Origin: Acholoe squamosa
Lineage: Eukaryota > Annelida > Polychaeta > Phyllodocida > Polynoidae
Reading direction: 5' to 3'
Length of the DNA: 64,000 nucleotides
Assembly: GCA_949317995.1 (NCBI GenBank)
Contig: OX439047.1
Span: forward strand, 234,501 to 298,500
The first letter of the stretch is position 1. Every line of letters begins with the position of its first letter. Below are positions 43,830 to 54,120 of the stretch, piece by piece. Below the pieces are notes generated by a model. The model searched no databases. It worked only from the letters and a program-made list of their open reading frames with translations, and was not told the origin of the DNA. The position numbers were made by a program, and so were the translations under genes.

Positions 43830-45560
43830 TTTATTAAATCTTGCTTTACACATTCCCTTTAACTATATTTTCTTATATAGTTCTATTATTTAGGGTGTCT
43901 GACTTTTTCTACAGATCATTAATTTAATAGTACATAATAGATTCACAGAGTCTCCACGGGTTTAGCCCCCTCCTCTTTTCCTCTTGCGGTGCAGGCCTGA
44001 CTCAGTGAACAGATAGAGTGTATCGGCCTGTCAATCTTGTTTTAAGTGCCTTGGTTTTTTTATGTTACCTTATATTGCAGCGGGCTGTACATATGTGGGC
44101 CACAACTGCACATTCAAAACATAAATACAGCCGCCGCCGGCTCCCCGGCTCCTCCCACCCCCTTCTCTACACCCCCCTGTACAGTGTGTGGCGGGCACTA
44201 ATCAATCAACTTCATAGGCCCTATATAGTTTACTTTGCACTCTTTAAGCCTGCTCTCTTTATCGTCCAGGCCCCCCACCCCCTTTAAATAACAGCTGGTA
44301 TGGGCTGGTATGTATGAGGCTGCACCAGTGCCATCCCGCCCCTTCTACCCCCACACCCCCTCCCCCCTATTTTACCTGGAAAACATTATGGTAGAGGGGC
44401 TGCAAGGGAGGCGGGGCGGAAGGAATTTTCAAGTTTGGTTAAAACTGGACACATAGAGGATGTACATTTCATTTAAGTGCAACACTCTCTGCCCTAACTG
44501 CACGACCCCTGGACAAGCTTTCTCAGCTTTCTCAAATAAGGTGCAGGTGAATAAGTTGTGGAGGCATATAGCTGGTTGTCACCCCACCCACTTGACAGCC
44601 ACCCCCTCCCTCTCCCCCCTCTGTGCCTTTATGTGTCAAATTACCGGTGTATGCAGCCATAAATTGGAAGGCTGCGGGAAGGGCACATATATTGCCATGT
44701 TTTTAATGTACAAACAAAGAAACTACTGGTATATTAAAATAAAATTATATGCCCAACTTATTGCACAGTAAAAGAGAACATGCAAGCTGGCCGGCCGTGG
44801 GGCTATGTCATATCAAAACCATGTGAAGTAAAAGTGGCCTTAAAACTGCTGTTAACACAGTCCTCCTTGTTTCCCCCTCCCCCGAACCCCACACTCCCAG
44901 GCCCTCTCATACACAGGTCTAAGTCCCTTGCCGTACAGGGCAGTTTAAATGCGGCTGAATGTACACATAGGGCCAAACTTTGTACCCTATGCCCCCACCG
45001 GCCCTGGGACAGATGCTTTATGTTGCCCAAGTGTTTCCTGCTCCACCCGCCTTCTTCAGTCACACAGTAAAGGGGACCCCCAAGTGTTGTGGAATATTCC
45101 ACTATAAAGTGCAAATCTTACATCATTGAGGTATTGCCAGGATGAAGGAACCCTTGAATAAATGGAGGGTATAAACCAGTCATTTAAAGAAAACCCTCTT
45201 GGCCCTCCTATGTATATAGATCTGGCTGGCAGGGCACATGCGCTGACATGTGCACCTTTAAATGCTCAGATGCACTTCTAAGTGTACTTGGAAGTATCTG
45301 TGTATAAGCCCAATGAAAATAAATTTGAATAGTATTCTACTTCTAAGTGAAAATGGAACTGAATGTATAATATAAGCAACAATGAAAAATCCATGAATAA
45401 GATGAATGTAATTTCTATATTCCATTGGATTTTTTTTCCCCGAAGTAAATAAGAATTATAAGGAAAGGTAATGAGAAAAATATTATAATTGTATAATCAG
45501 CATATGATCAAAAAAGTAAGACAAGGGGGAGGGGTCTAAAGCATGTTAAGGAGGCAGGAT
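43830..45560. other. C-rich region without a supported gene
   Basis: Several 90-100-codon plus-strand frames exist but are Pro/Ser/Cys-rich and lack splice or homology support. The region leads to the split ORF at 45.6 kb. Confidence 0.4.
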
Positions 45561-45561
45561 A

Positions 45562-45570
45562 GTATAAAAA
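45562..45570 (+). promoter_or_regulatory. TATA-like box TATAAAAAG
   Basis: About 55 bases upstream of ACCATGG at 45624. It may drive the interrupted ORF. Confidence 0.35.
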
Positions 45571-45623
45571 GAATGGTCATAATATTGTAGGGCACACTTT
45601 AGGGCCATTGTTTGTGTCAGAAC

Positions 45624-45785
45624 CATGGCAGTGCAAGGAGATTTGTGGGACATTTTGGGGATTCAGGAGAGGAGGACAATGGGCTGCCAGAACCTAGTTT
45701 TGAAGAATACATTATGTCAAACGAAATGTTAGAAAGGTATGGGAAGGGCAGACCAGATATACTTTATTCTCTTTGGTCAGACATC
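45624..45785 (+). pseudogene. Left half of an ORF interrupted by the Polinton
   Basis: The frame LPEPSFEEYIMSNEMLERYG.. runs to the target site GACATC. The ATG at 45624 is in a different frame that lasts 35 codons, so a frameshift near 45660 is likely if it is the true start. The right half is at 53446-53760. The protein is not recognised. Confidence 0.45.
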
Positions 45786-46458
45786 AGTAGTATAGTATGT
45801 ATCGAAACGGGACTATATCTAATCTAAGGATATTACTCACTGGGGATGCAGCTAATCAGAGGCCTCCCTTTTGGCGGGAAATTCAAATGTGGGGTCACGT
45901 GACCTAGACCCTGTGGTGTGGCGCCAAAATGGACCAATCAGAACCCTCCCTTTTAGAGGGGAAATTCAAAATGTGGTGTGCCGCCAAAATGGCACCCTCT
46001 GATTGGCTGGCTGTTTAGGTCACTTGACCTCAATTATGCAAATAAGATCATGTGACCCTAATTTGAATGGACCAATCAGAGGTCGTCATTTTGGTGGGAA
46101 ATTTAAAAATTTGGTGACGTGACTATTTTTTTTAAATTTCTTGCCAAAATAAAAATGGAGACCTCTGATTGGTTGGCTGTCCACATGCATACCGTCAGTC
46201 AGCTGTATGCACCAAGAAAGTAGTTACGTGACCTTATTAGCATAAAGAGGTGTGGTTTATTATGTAGATGAGGGTGTGACTATAGTGAGATATTTTTTGT
46301 ATTAATAAAAAAGGCAAGCTGAAAGCTTGCCAAGAAAAAAAAAAAGAAGGAAATATTTGGGGAGGGGAGGGGAGGGGGGCCCTTGGGGTGGGGGGGGCCT
46401 TTGGGGGAACCATTGGGTTGGGGGGGCCTTGGGTGGGTGGGGCCCCTTTTTTTTTAAA
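45786..46458. repeat. Left Polinton TIR
   Basis: Contains alternating CCAATCAGAGG and GGTCACGTGACC motifs, four diverged rounds. Its inner part has the palindrome GGCAAGCTGAAAGCTTGCC and a G-rich tract. Confidence 0.85.
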
Positions 46459-46639
46459 TTTACATAAGGTAGTTAAATATTAAATAGAAATACAGAACCC
46501 AGATATGGAGTAGTACACATTTCACTTTTTATTTGTCATGATTTCATTTAATTTTTTCCACATACAAACTATTTTGGTGTCTTATCTATATATGAATCGT
46601 AATTTATTGTGGGTGGTCTTTGTCATATATGTTGTCCGT

Positions 46640-47105
46640 GGTGAATCTAAGGTCATGTCTGGTGTACATATGTTGTTTCTCATTTATCTACTGTGTCCTC
46701 CGACGTTACAGCGTTAGAAAACACAGAAGATGCTTGTTCAAAAGGAAAAACTCCTCCACATTTCATTCTGAAAAGCTGCAACTCGTAGTCCAGAAAGTTC
46801 AATTTCTTCAACATTTCCATCAGCAAAATTTTGCTCAGTGGACTTAGAATCATACCTTCCGAGGCCAACAGGCAGGTAGGAGAATGTCTGAAATGCTCCA
46901 CGGCGATGTCGTCACTTTCTAACCATGTGTGTATAGCGACTCCACATTGGTAGCATTGAACAAGGTCCTTACCTCAGATGTAAAAGAATCCGTTGGCGGC
47001 GAGTTTCTCTGTGAAAGGATGGGGTTTATTCCACATAATTGTGTCGAAAGTGTTGAGTCTCCTTGATAAAACGATGAAACATACATACTTGACCATTCTC
47101 TTAGG
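46640..47105 (-). pseudogene. BIR-domain (IAP-like) gene of the Polinton
   Basis: On the minus strand, RLNTFDTIMW and EKLAANGFFYI are followed by CYQCG, EH and HSPTC with spacing C-x2-C-x16-H-x6-C, the exact zinc ligands of a BIR domain. Cellular and baculoviral IAPs use this fold to block apoptosis. An in-frame TGA (46974-46976) interrupts the domain and the 5' part runs into the assembly gap. A short Leu-rich tail ends at 46680. No RING is visible. Confidence 0.75.
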
Positions 47106-47305
47106 NNNNNNNNNNNNNNNNNNNNNNNNNNNNNNNNNNNNNNNNNNNNNNNNNNNNNNNNNNNNNNNNNNNNNNNNNNNNNNNNNNNNNNNNNNNNNNN
47201 NNNNNNNNNNNNNNNNNNNNNNNNNNNNNNNNNNNNNNNNNNNNNNNNNNNNNNNNNNNNNNNNNNNNNNNNNNNNNNNNNNNNNNNNNNNNNNNNNNNN
47301 NNNNN
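47106..47305. other. Assembly gap, 200 N
   Basis: A run of exactly 200 N, probably a fixed-size placeholder, so true spacing inside the Polinton is unknown. Confidence 0.99.
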
Positions 47306-47708
47306 TCACCACTGACGCACTCCTCAAGCTAATAGTGACCGTCACTGATGTCCAAGAGGAGGTACGGATACACGACAGAGCGGTTTCCCAAGGACTACCC
47401 AATTACAACACATGGTTCGTCATCCTGGATCCGGAAAGCGTGCTATAAGTTGCTGTCAGCTACTACAAGGGGTAAGAATGTCATCCACATGCGCAGGTAC
47501 GAAGGACCCCAGAAACACCGACACAGGATGGTGTGATGCTTTCGACCAAGGCACTGAAAGAACTGGGTGACAAAAAAAGAGATTATTCTTGAAATTCTTG
47601 ATAAAATTTGATTGAGACTTGTGTGAGCTAGTGCTGACGTATGTTTTATATGACATGTGTGTAGGTGTATATACTTTGTGTAGGTATGTTGTGCATATAG
47701 GTGTACAG

Positions 47709-47745
47709 GTAAATAGATAGATAGATAGAAAGAAAGATAGCTAGT

Positions 47746-47777
<32 letters not shown>

Positions 47778-47817
47778 AAGAAAGATAGCTAGTTAGATAG
47801 ATAGATAGATAGATAAA
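47709..47817. repeat. GATA/GAAA microsatellite
   Basis: GATAGATAGATA with GAAAGAAAGATAGCTAGTTA interruptions, itself duplicated once. Confidence 0.9.
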
Positions 47818-50800
47818 TGAATAATGTTGAAAAAAAATCATCACACATAAGTAACTCAGTGAAAATGGATCATCATATCTGTGAAAAGTGTTTAAAAAAA
47901 TTTAAAAGGGTGTACAATTACGACAGACACGTGGAAAAATGTAGGGTAATATATAAATTTTGTCCTCTATGCGGCGAAGGAAATTGCAAACAAAGCACCT
48001 GCCGACGCGAATCTCTGGACGGGAGTGACTATTCCTCCGATAATACGCACTATACCGGAGGGTAAGGAAATGTTCACCAGGAATTGGCCCGCAATACAAA
48101 CAGGAGTCAGGGCACATGGGAGTCGCGTGAGTGTAACAAACTTAAGACCACCAACCGGTGAGTTGAGTGACACTGTAGATACTATGCGTCAGATTCACAT
48201 CACGCAAAGATTCAGATACAAAGTGGGTTTGTCAGTAGGGATAATTTTACAACACAGAGAAAACAGAAACAAGCTATGCCACTTTCACGCCTCCCAAAAC
48301 AACGTGTCTCTTTTACAACCCCTCCCCACCATAACTAATTCAGAAACTTTGGAAGAGCTTCTCTCCCTCATGGAAAACACAATCACTTCCGAAGATGTAC
48401 AGACTCTGTGACTCTGACACCAAGTGGAAAGTTCTTTTTCCCACCAATTTGAACATTTGTGTTTACATGGGACCCAGAGAATTTCCCATAGGAGCCAGGG
48501 TTACCCATTCGGGTCGACTTAAAAAGATAGGATGTGTGTTAGATTTTCCCAACAGGGACATGTTATGCGTCTTTCGCTGCATATCCTTTCACCTATACTA
48601 GACCGGCAAACACGCTTCAAAATTGTTGCGTCAGTTCGATTCCACTGTGAAACCTGAAACCTTTCCAGGTTTGATCATCAGGGACTTACCCACGTTAGAG
48701 AACTTGTTCGATATACAAATAGTGGTTTAAACCACCCGTAAAGTGAGGGGTCAGAACCTGTAAAACCGAGTTACCCTGATCAGGCCACCTTCCAAAACAT
48801 CGGCCACCCGAGGTAAAGTCAACCTACACCTGTCCGCGACACACGGTTTGCATGTGTCCATCATTACGGATTTCAATGAATACGCTGGCATCTATGAATG
48901 CCCCGAGTGTAAGTCGGCGTTCACGACTAAGTTCTTACTGAAAAGACACAGGAACCAACTTTCCCCTTGCAGACAAGTCACCTTGAAATACGTAGGTGGA
49001 ATCTACCAAAATTCGAAAACAGTTTTTGAAGCACTAGCAGATTTTTCCATTTTTCCTCCCGACGGAAATGCAAAAATGTAGCCTAAAAAAATTACCTTCG
49101 ATTTCGAAGCTTTCTTCAGACCGGCCAAAGAAGCGTCGACCGAACACGTGTCAGTCCTGTGGGAACACTTACCTCTGTCGGCAAGCGTCGCATCCGACTT
49201 TCCAGGTCTTGAAGGTCCAGTCTGGTTCGTGAGACAATCCGAAACAGATTCAGACCCCTTGTTGGATAAAGTTTTGAATTACATAAACAACACCGCCAAG
49301 ATCATCGGGGAAGTGGTGCTAGAACTTTACCGGCCCACGTTAGTGAAGTTAGATGAGAGGACAGCTGAAGCTCTCCACCTTCAATGAAACTCAGACAAGA
49401 CACCCTTTAGTTGAACTGAAGAAGAGACTTTTGAGATATCTCCCCCAAGTTCTGGTCGTAGGTTTCAACTCGGGGCGTTATGACTTAAATCTGATCAAAG
49501 TACAGCTTCACTCGTTCTTCTCCTCCAAAGAGCGAGAGAACGAAGAATTCAGCGTCATAAAGAGAAGTAACCAATACTTGGCGATTTACACTCGGCACAC
49601 TATTTGGCACCTGGTTATAACTACGCGAATTATCTACTAGCTTTCACCAGAAATCAGCACAAAGGACACTTTCCTTATGAATGGATGACATCTACCAGGA
49701 AACTGGAAAACAGAACACTACCACCAAGATCTGCATTTGACAGCAAACTGACTGGCACCAAGATGTCTGAATCTGACTATGCCAAATGTGAAAAAGTTTG
49801 GTCTGAACAGAACATGCAAACTTTCAGAGATTACTTGATCCACTACAACAACAAAAACGTGAAACCCTTCATAGAGGCACTGAATAATCACGCTAAATTT
49901 TTCAGGGAGCCCAACACCAACATGTTCAAAGACCCTTCCGGGTTTGACTTTACAGTTCCCTTTTCAAACCACAGAGACCCCATTCATGACCTTCCACCAG
50001 TTCGACTCCCACTTCCACTTTCTGATCCAAAAAAATCTGATCGGGGGTCCTTCCATAATATTCCAAAGATTTCACGAGAAGGGTGCCATGCTGATAAGGG
50101 AACACAAGTACGGCGAAGAAACGAGAACGTGCGAACACATCCTAGGTGTAGACGCTAACTCTCTGTACTTGCGCTGTATGAGCAAAGCACACTGCACAGG
50201 TTATTACCTAGTGAGACGACCCGAGACCGAGTTCAAATCGAAAATTAGGCAAAGACACTCTAAGAGCACTTTAAAGTGGTTGCGCTACGTGGAGCACACC
50301 CACAGCGTGAAACTTTGCCATGCTTTCAACAGAGGGGAGGTATCTCTAGGTTGCCAAAAAATCACGTAGACGGTTTTCACCCGTCCTCTAACACCATTTT
50401 CTAATTTTACGGGTGTTGGTTCCACGCTCACGAGTGCATACCGCTGCACAGATATCCGTGTGCTTCAGACAGGAAACATGACAGAACAGCTAGAGTAAGC
50501 GCTTACTTAAAAGCTCTAGGCCACAAGTTGATCATCGTATGGGAGTGTGAATGGAGGAAGATGAAACACCAGGATCCACAGGTAATGGCATCCGAACAAC
50601 ACAGGAAGGTCGACTATTTGAAAGTGGCTCGAAATCCCATGATAGAGAGTGACATCATATCTTCTGTGAAAGACGGGAAAATGCTCGGTTTGATTCAGGT
50701 GGACATTACTACTTCTCCTCACCTACGTGAATACTTCGAAGAAATGACTCCTGTTTTCAAGAACGTGACCATTTCGAAATCCAACATAGGAACTCACATG

Positions 50801-51870
50801 ACAGACTTTGCGAACAACAAAAAACCTGATGAACACTCCTCAAGAATCCTTGATAGGCAGTTACCATGGAAAAAAGATTCTCTTGGGAACACCTCTTCTT
50901 AATTGGTATTTGGATCATGGCTTAATAGTCACCGAAGTGCACCTGTTCATAGAATACTTTCCTAGACATCCCTTCGCCGGTTTCGCAGATGAAGTACCCG
51001 CGGCGCGAAGACGTGGTGACGTAAACGCGAACGAGAAAATTCTGTCAGACTGTTACAAGTTGATGTACAGTAAAACACACCACTGTGAAATACACTAGAG
51101 GTCGAACCTTCGAATTATTGACCAATTTGTGGCGGTTCAAAAAGGGTACAGAGTTGAGCACAGATCTCTTTGAAGTCGAACTGCAACCGAAAACAGTCAG
51201 GAACAATCTTCCTATTCAAATAGGATTCATGGTGTACCAGTACGCCAAGTTGAAAATGTTAGAGTTCAAGTTCGACTTTTTGGATAAATTTATCGATCGA
51301 CGCGATTACGCTCTTTATCAAATGGACACTGACAGTCTTTACATGGCTCTCAGCTGCAAATCGTTGGACCAACTCGTGAAACCTGACCTAAGAGAATCGT
51401 ACTTCAGAGAGAAATGAAACTGGATTCCAACAGCAGTGTGTGATGACCACTTAGAGCTTTTCATAACGATAAAAACCCAAGCCGTCAAAGAATGGATCCC
51501 CCTCGCTTGTTGTCAGAAACGCTACGTTCACGATCAGAGAACTCTGGGTCTTTTCAAATCCGAGTTGGAGGGTGACGGAATTCTAAGTCTCAACTCTAAG
51601 ACTTACATTTGCTACAATAAAGACTTGATAGGTGAAAGAAAATCAAAGAAATGGAGTGTGAAGGGTGTCATAAAAAACAAAACATTCAAGAACCCAAAGA
51701 CTTCTTGGATGTTCTTTTGAAACGAAAAACTATCCGCACTGTTAATATAAATTTTAAAGTAATAGAAAACAAAATGCACACTTACACGATAGAGAGAAAG
51801 GGACTGAGTTACTTGTATGTGAAGCGTTGCGTACATTCTGACAGAGTGACGACGAGTTCTTTAGAGTTAT
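47817..51870 (+). pseudogene. Protein-primed DNA polymerase B (Polinton pPolB), broken
   Basis: An N-terminal C2HC finger at 47877-47940 (C-x2-C-x12-H-x3-C) and a second one at 48897-48960. Exonuclease I box FDFEAFF at about 49099, Exo II NSGRYDLN at about 49470, polymerase motif A DANSLYL at about 50150 and motif C DTDSLY at about 51326, in the family order. At least two in-frame stops (TAG 49078-49080, TGA 51415-51417) and several frameshifts break it, and motif B (around KLMYS, 51060) is damaged. The family replicates Polinton DNA from a terminal protein primer. It is not functional here. Confidence 0.85.
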
Positions 51871-51975
51871 GAAAAAAAAGAAATTTAATAAAAAAAATTA
51901 AATAACTGTAAAAAAAAAAAAATGTGGATGTAGATAAGCCGGTGAGATAATATCCTTTGTTGTTGTATTAACTTC

Positions 51976-52506
51976 ATGTACTTCATCCACCGACTTACCT
52001 CGTGTATCAGTAAGACAATGTGTACTTGCGATCCCATTTTCACTTGGGAAATAATAGATACATCAGATTTTTTGTTCTTTAAGGTGCCGTTGTTAAACCA
52101 AGGTGTTCACAAAGTGTTCGTTTCTAATGGTGTATTTGATTCATTGAGTCTGTGTTTCAGAAATGCATTTCAAAGAGTGGTTGGTACAACCACAGATAGA
52201 GCTATAGGAGTATATCAATTCCATAATGAGAACACATTTGCTTTCGTCAAAAGGCGATATACAATAGAATCGATCAACACGTTGCTTTCTCTTTTGGAAG
52301 AGAGCTCAGACTTCTTGAGAAATATGTGTCATTGTTCAAAGGGAATATTCGACTCTTTTTGTCAAAAGTGTGTCGACCGAATGTTGTGTAGCAAAGTTCC
52401 TTACCCCGGTGCACCAGCTGCTCAAATGAGAAGTATCATGTCCAGACAAACTGAATGGAGTACTTTGTATAGCACTTCAGTGGATTTCACTTGTAATATC
52501 AATTAG
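51976..52506 (+). CDS. Unknown Polinton ORF, 176 codons
   Basis: Intact frame with Cys pairs CHCSKG..CQKCVDRMLC near residue 125-145, possibly metal-binding. TAG at 52504 is followed directly by the next ORF in the same frame, so the two may once have been one gene. No homology recognised. Confidence 0.45.
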   Translation: MYFIHRLTSCISKTMCTCDPIFTWEIIDTSDFLFFKVPLLNQGVHKVFVSNGVFDSLSLCFRNAFQRVVGTTTDRAIGVYQFHNENTFAFVKRRYTIESINTLLSLLEESSDFLRNMCHCSKGIFDSFCQKCVDRMLCSKVPYPGAPAAQMRSIMSRQTEWSTLYSTSVDFTCNIN

Positions 52507-52716
52507 ATGTGGATGGGAAATATGGCTTACACCTATCCTTCATTTCAAAAGGGTACTTGCTCCAAAGTTGTACACCAAGATTACACCATATACAGTCTGA
52601 ATTATGACAAACAAAAGTTGAAAGTGTACATCTCAATGTGTGGGTTCTGTCATGTTCCTCTCCGATATTCGTCTATATTATGTAGAGAGTGTGAACTTGT
52701 ATTTAGCAACTTGTAA
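52507..52716 (+). CDS. Small Cys-pair ORF, 69 codons
   Basis: CGFCHVPLRYSSILCREC is a C-x2-C..C-x2-C zinc ribbon. Adjoins the preceding ORF and ends at the right TIR. Confidence 0.45.
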   Translation: MWMGNMAYTYPSFQKGTCSKVVHQDYTIYSLNYDKQKLKVYISMCGFCHVPLRYSSILCRECELVFSNL

Positions 52717-52744
52717 ATAATGAAGTGTAAATATTATTTTACTA

Positions 52745-53439
52745 AAAAGAAAAGAAAAGGGGCCCCACCCACCCAAGGCCCCCCCAACCCAATGGTTCCC
52801 CCAAAGGCCCCCCCACCCCAAGGGCCCCCTCCCCTCCCCTCCCCAAATATTTCCATTTTTTTTTTCTTGGCAAGCTTTCAGCTTGCCTTTTTTTTTATTT
52901 ATACAAAAAATATCTCACTATAGTCACACCCTCATCTACATAATAAACCACACCTCTTTATGCTAATAAGGTCACGTAACTACTTTCTTGGTGCATACAG
53001 CTGACTGACGGTATGACGTGTGGACAGCCAACCAATCAGAGGTCTCCATTTTTTATTTGGCAAAGAATTTTAAAAAAATAGTCATGTCACCAAATTTTTC
53101 AAATTTCCCACCAAAATGACGACCTCTGATTGGTCTTCAAATTAGGGTCACGTGACCTTATTTGCATAATAGAGGTCACGTGACCTAAACAGCCAGCCAA
53201 TCAGAGGGTGCCATTTTGGCGGCACACCACAGGGGGTTTGGGTCACATGACCATTTTGAATTTCCCACCAAAAGGGAGGGTTATGATTGGTCCAATTTGG
53301 CGCCACACCACAGGGGTCTAGGTCACGTGACCCCACATTTGAATTTCCCGCCAAAAGGGAGGCCTCTGATTGGCTGCATCCCCACTGAGTAATATCCTTA
53401 GATTAGCTATAGTCCCGTTTCGATACATACTATACTACT
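52745..53439. repeat. Right Polinton TIR
   Basis: Inverse of the left TIR, including the GGCAAGC hairpin and the C-rich tract. Small indels separate the two arms, so the copy is not brand new. Confidence 0.85.
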
Positions 53440-53445
53440 GACATC

Positions 53446-53760
53446 CAAGAGCTTATAGGCCAAGCCAAATTGTGGCTTAGGGCTATAAGGAGGTTTTTTT
53501 GGGCAAAGAATATAAGAAATTGGCCAAGGGTAAGGGTGTGCGCCTTTGCTTTTGTGAATGATCTCCCAGCTCACATGCTCTTGCACTGGGGTATTATGGT
53601 GCAAATGTGCACTGGGGTAGGTGATACCTCATATAGACACGCAGCAAGACTTATGTACATCATTGAGCACAAAGGAGGACACACAAAGTACAAGCTGTGG
53701 GGCTGGAACAAACACAATAAAAGGGGAGAGTTCCTGGATGGCACACCAAGACGTTATTAG
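53446..53760 (+). pseudogene. Right half of the ORF interrupted by the Polinton
   Basis: The frame opens directly at the target site and runs about 104 codons to TAG (LWLRAIRRFFWAKNIRNW.., HKGGHTKYKLWGWNK..). It is in register with the left half if one GACATC is removed. Basic and aromatic composition; family unknown. Confidence 0.5.
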
Positions 53761-54120
53761 TACGTACAATATTCATATATTATATGTGGTATTAAATGTG
53801 CACTTTTAAACATATGTTTCAGCAGTGAGAGATGGGCCCACACACTTTATTTTATATATGGGGCCAAGGTTGGCTTCAGGGGTCGTACCAGAGGACCCCA
53901 TGTGTATGTGAGACACATATAGGAGGGAGGGAGTACATAGGTATTGCACAGCCCCCGTCGGTACCGGCCAGGCCCAGGCCGCCCCTGGATTCAAAGGGGT
54001 GCCCAGGTGTGTGCTGTCTGTCATATGGGTTCAAGTGTTTACCTTTACGATATAAAGACATTCATTGGTTATTCAGTTATAAAGAATAGATATCTAATAT
54101 GAATATTACATGTATATATA
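53761..54120. other. No gene seen
   Basis: Short frames only. Confidence 0.4.

Larger units (their letters stand above)
45786..53439. mobile_element. Polinton/Maverick element, 7.65 kb, decayed
   Basis: Ends AGTAGTATAGTATGTATCG.. and its inverse. 6-bp target duplication GACATC at 45780-45785 and 53440-53445. TIRs run 45786-46458 and about 52745-53439. Six-base duplications, long TIRs and a protein-primed polymerase B define Polintons. Most other Polinton genes (integrase, ATPase, capsid, protease) are not seen. Part of the interior may be lost or in the 200-base gap. Confidence 0.88.

Noticed and set aside
46640..51417. UGA recoded as a sense codon in this genome
   Set aside because: The pore-former exons and intact ORFs need no recoding, and the affected genes also carry other stops or frameshifts. 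Decay explains it better.
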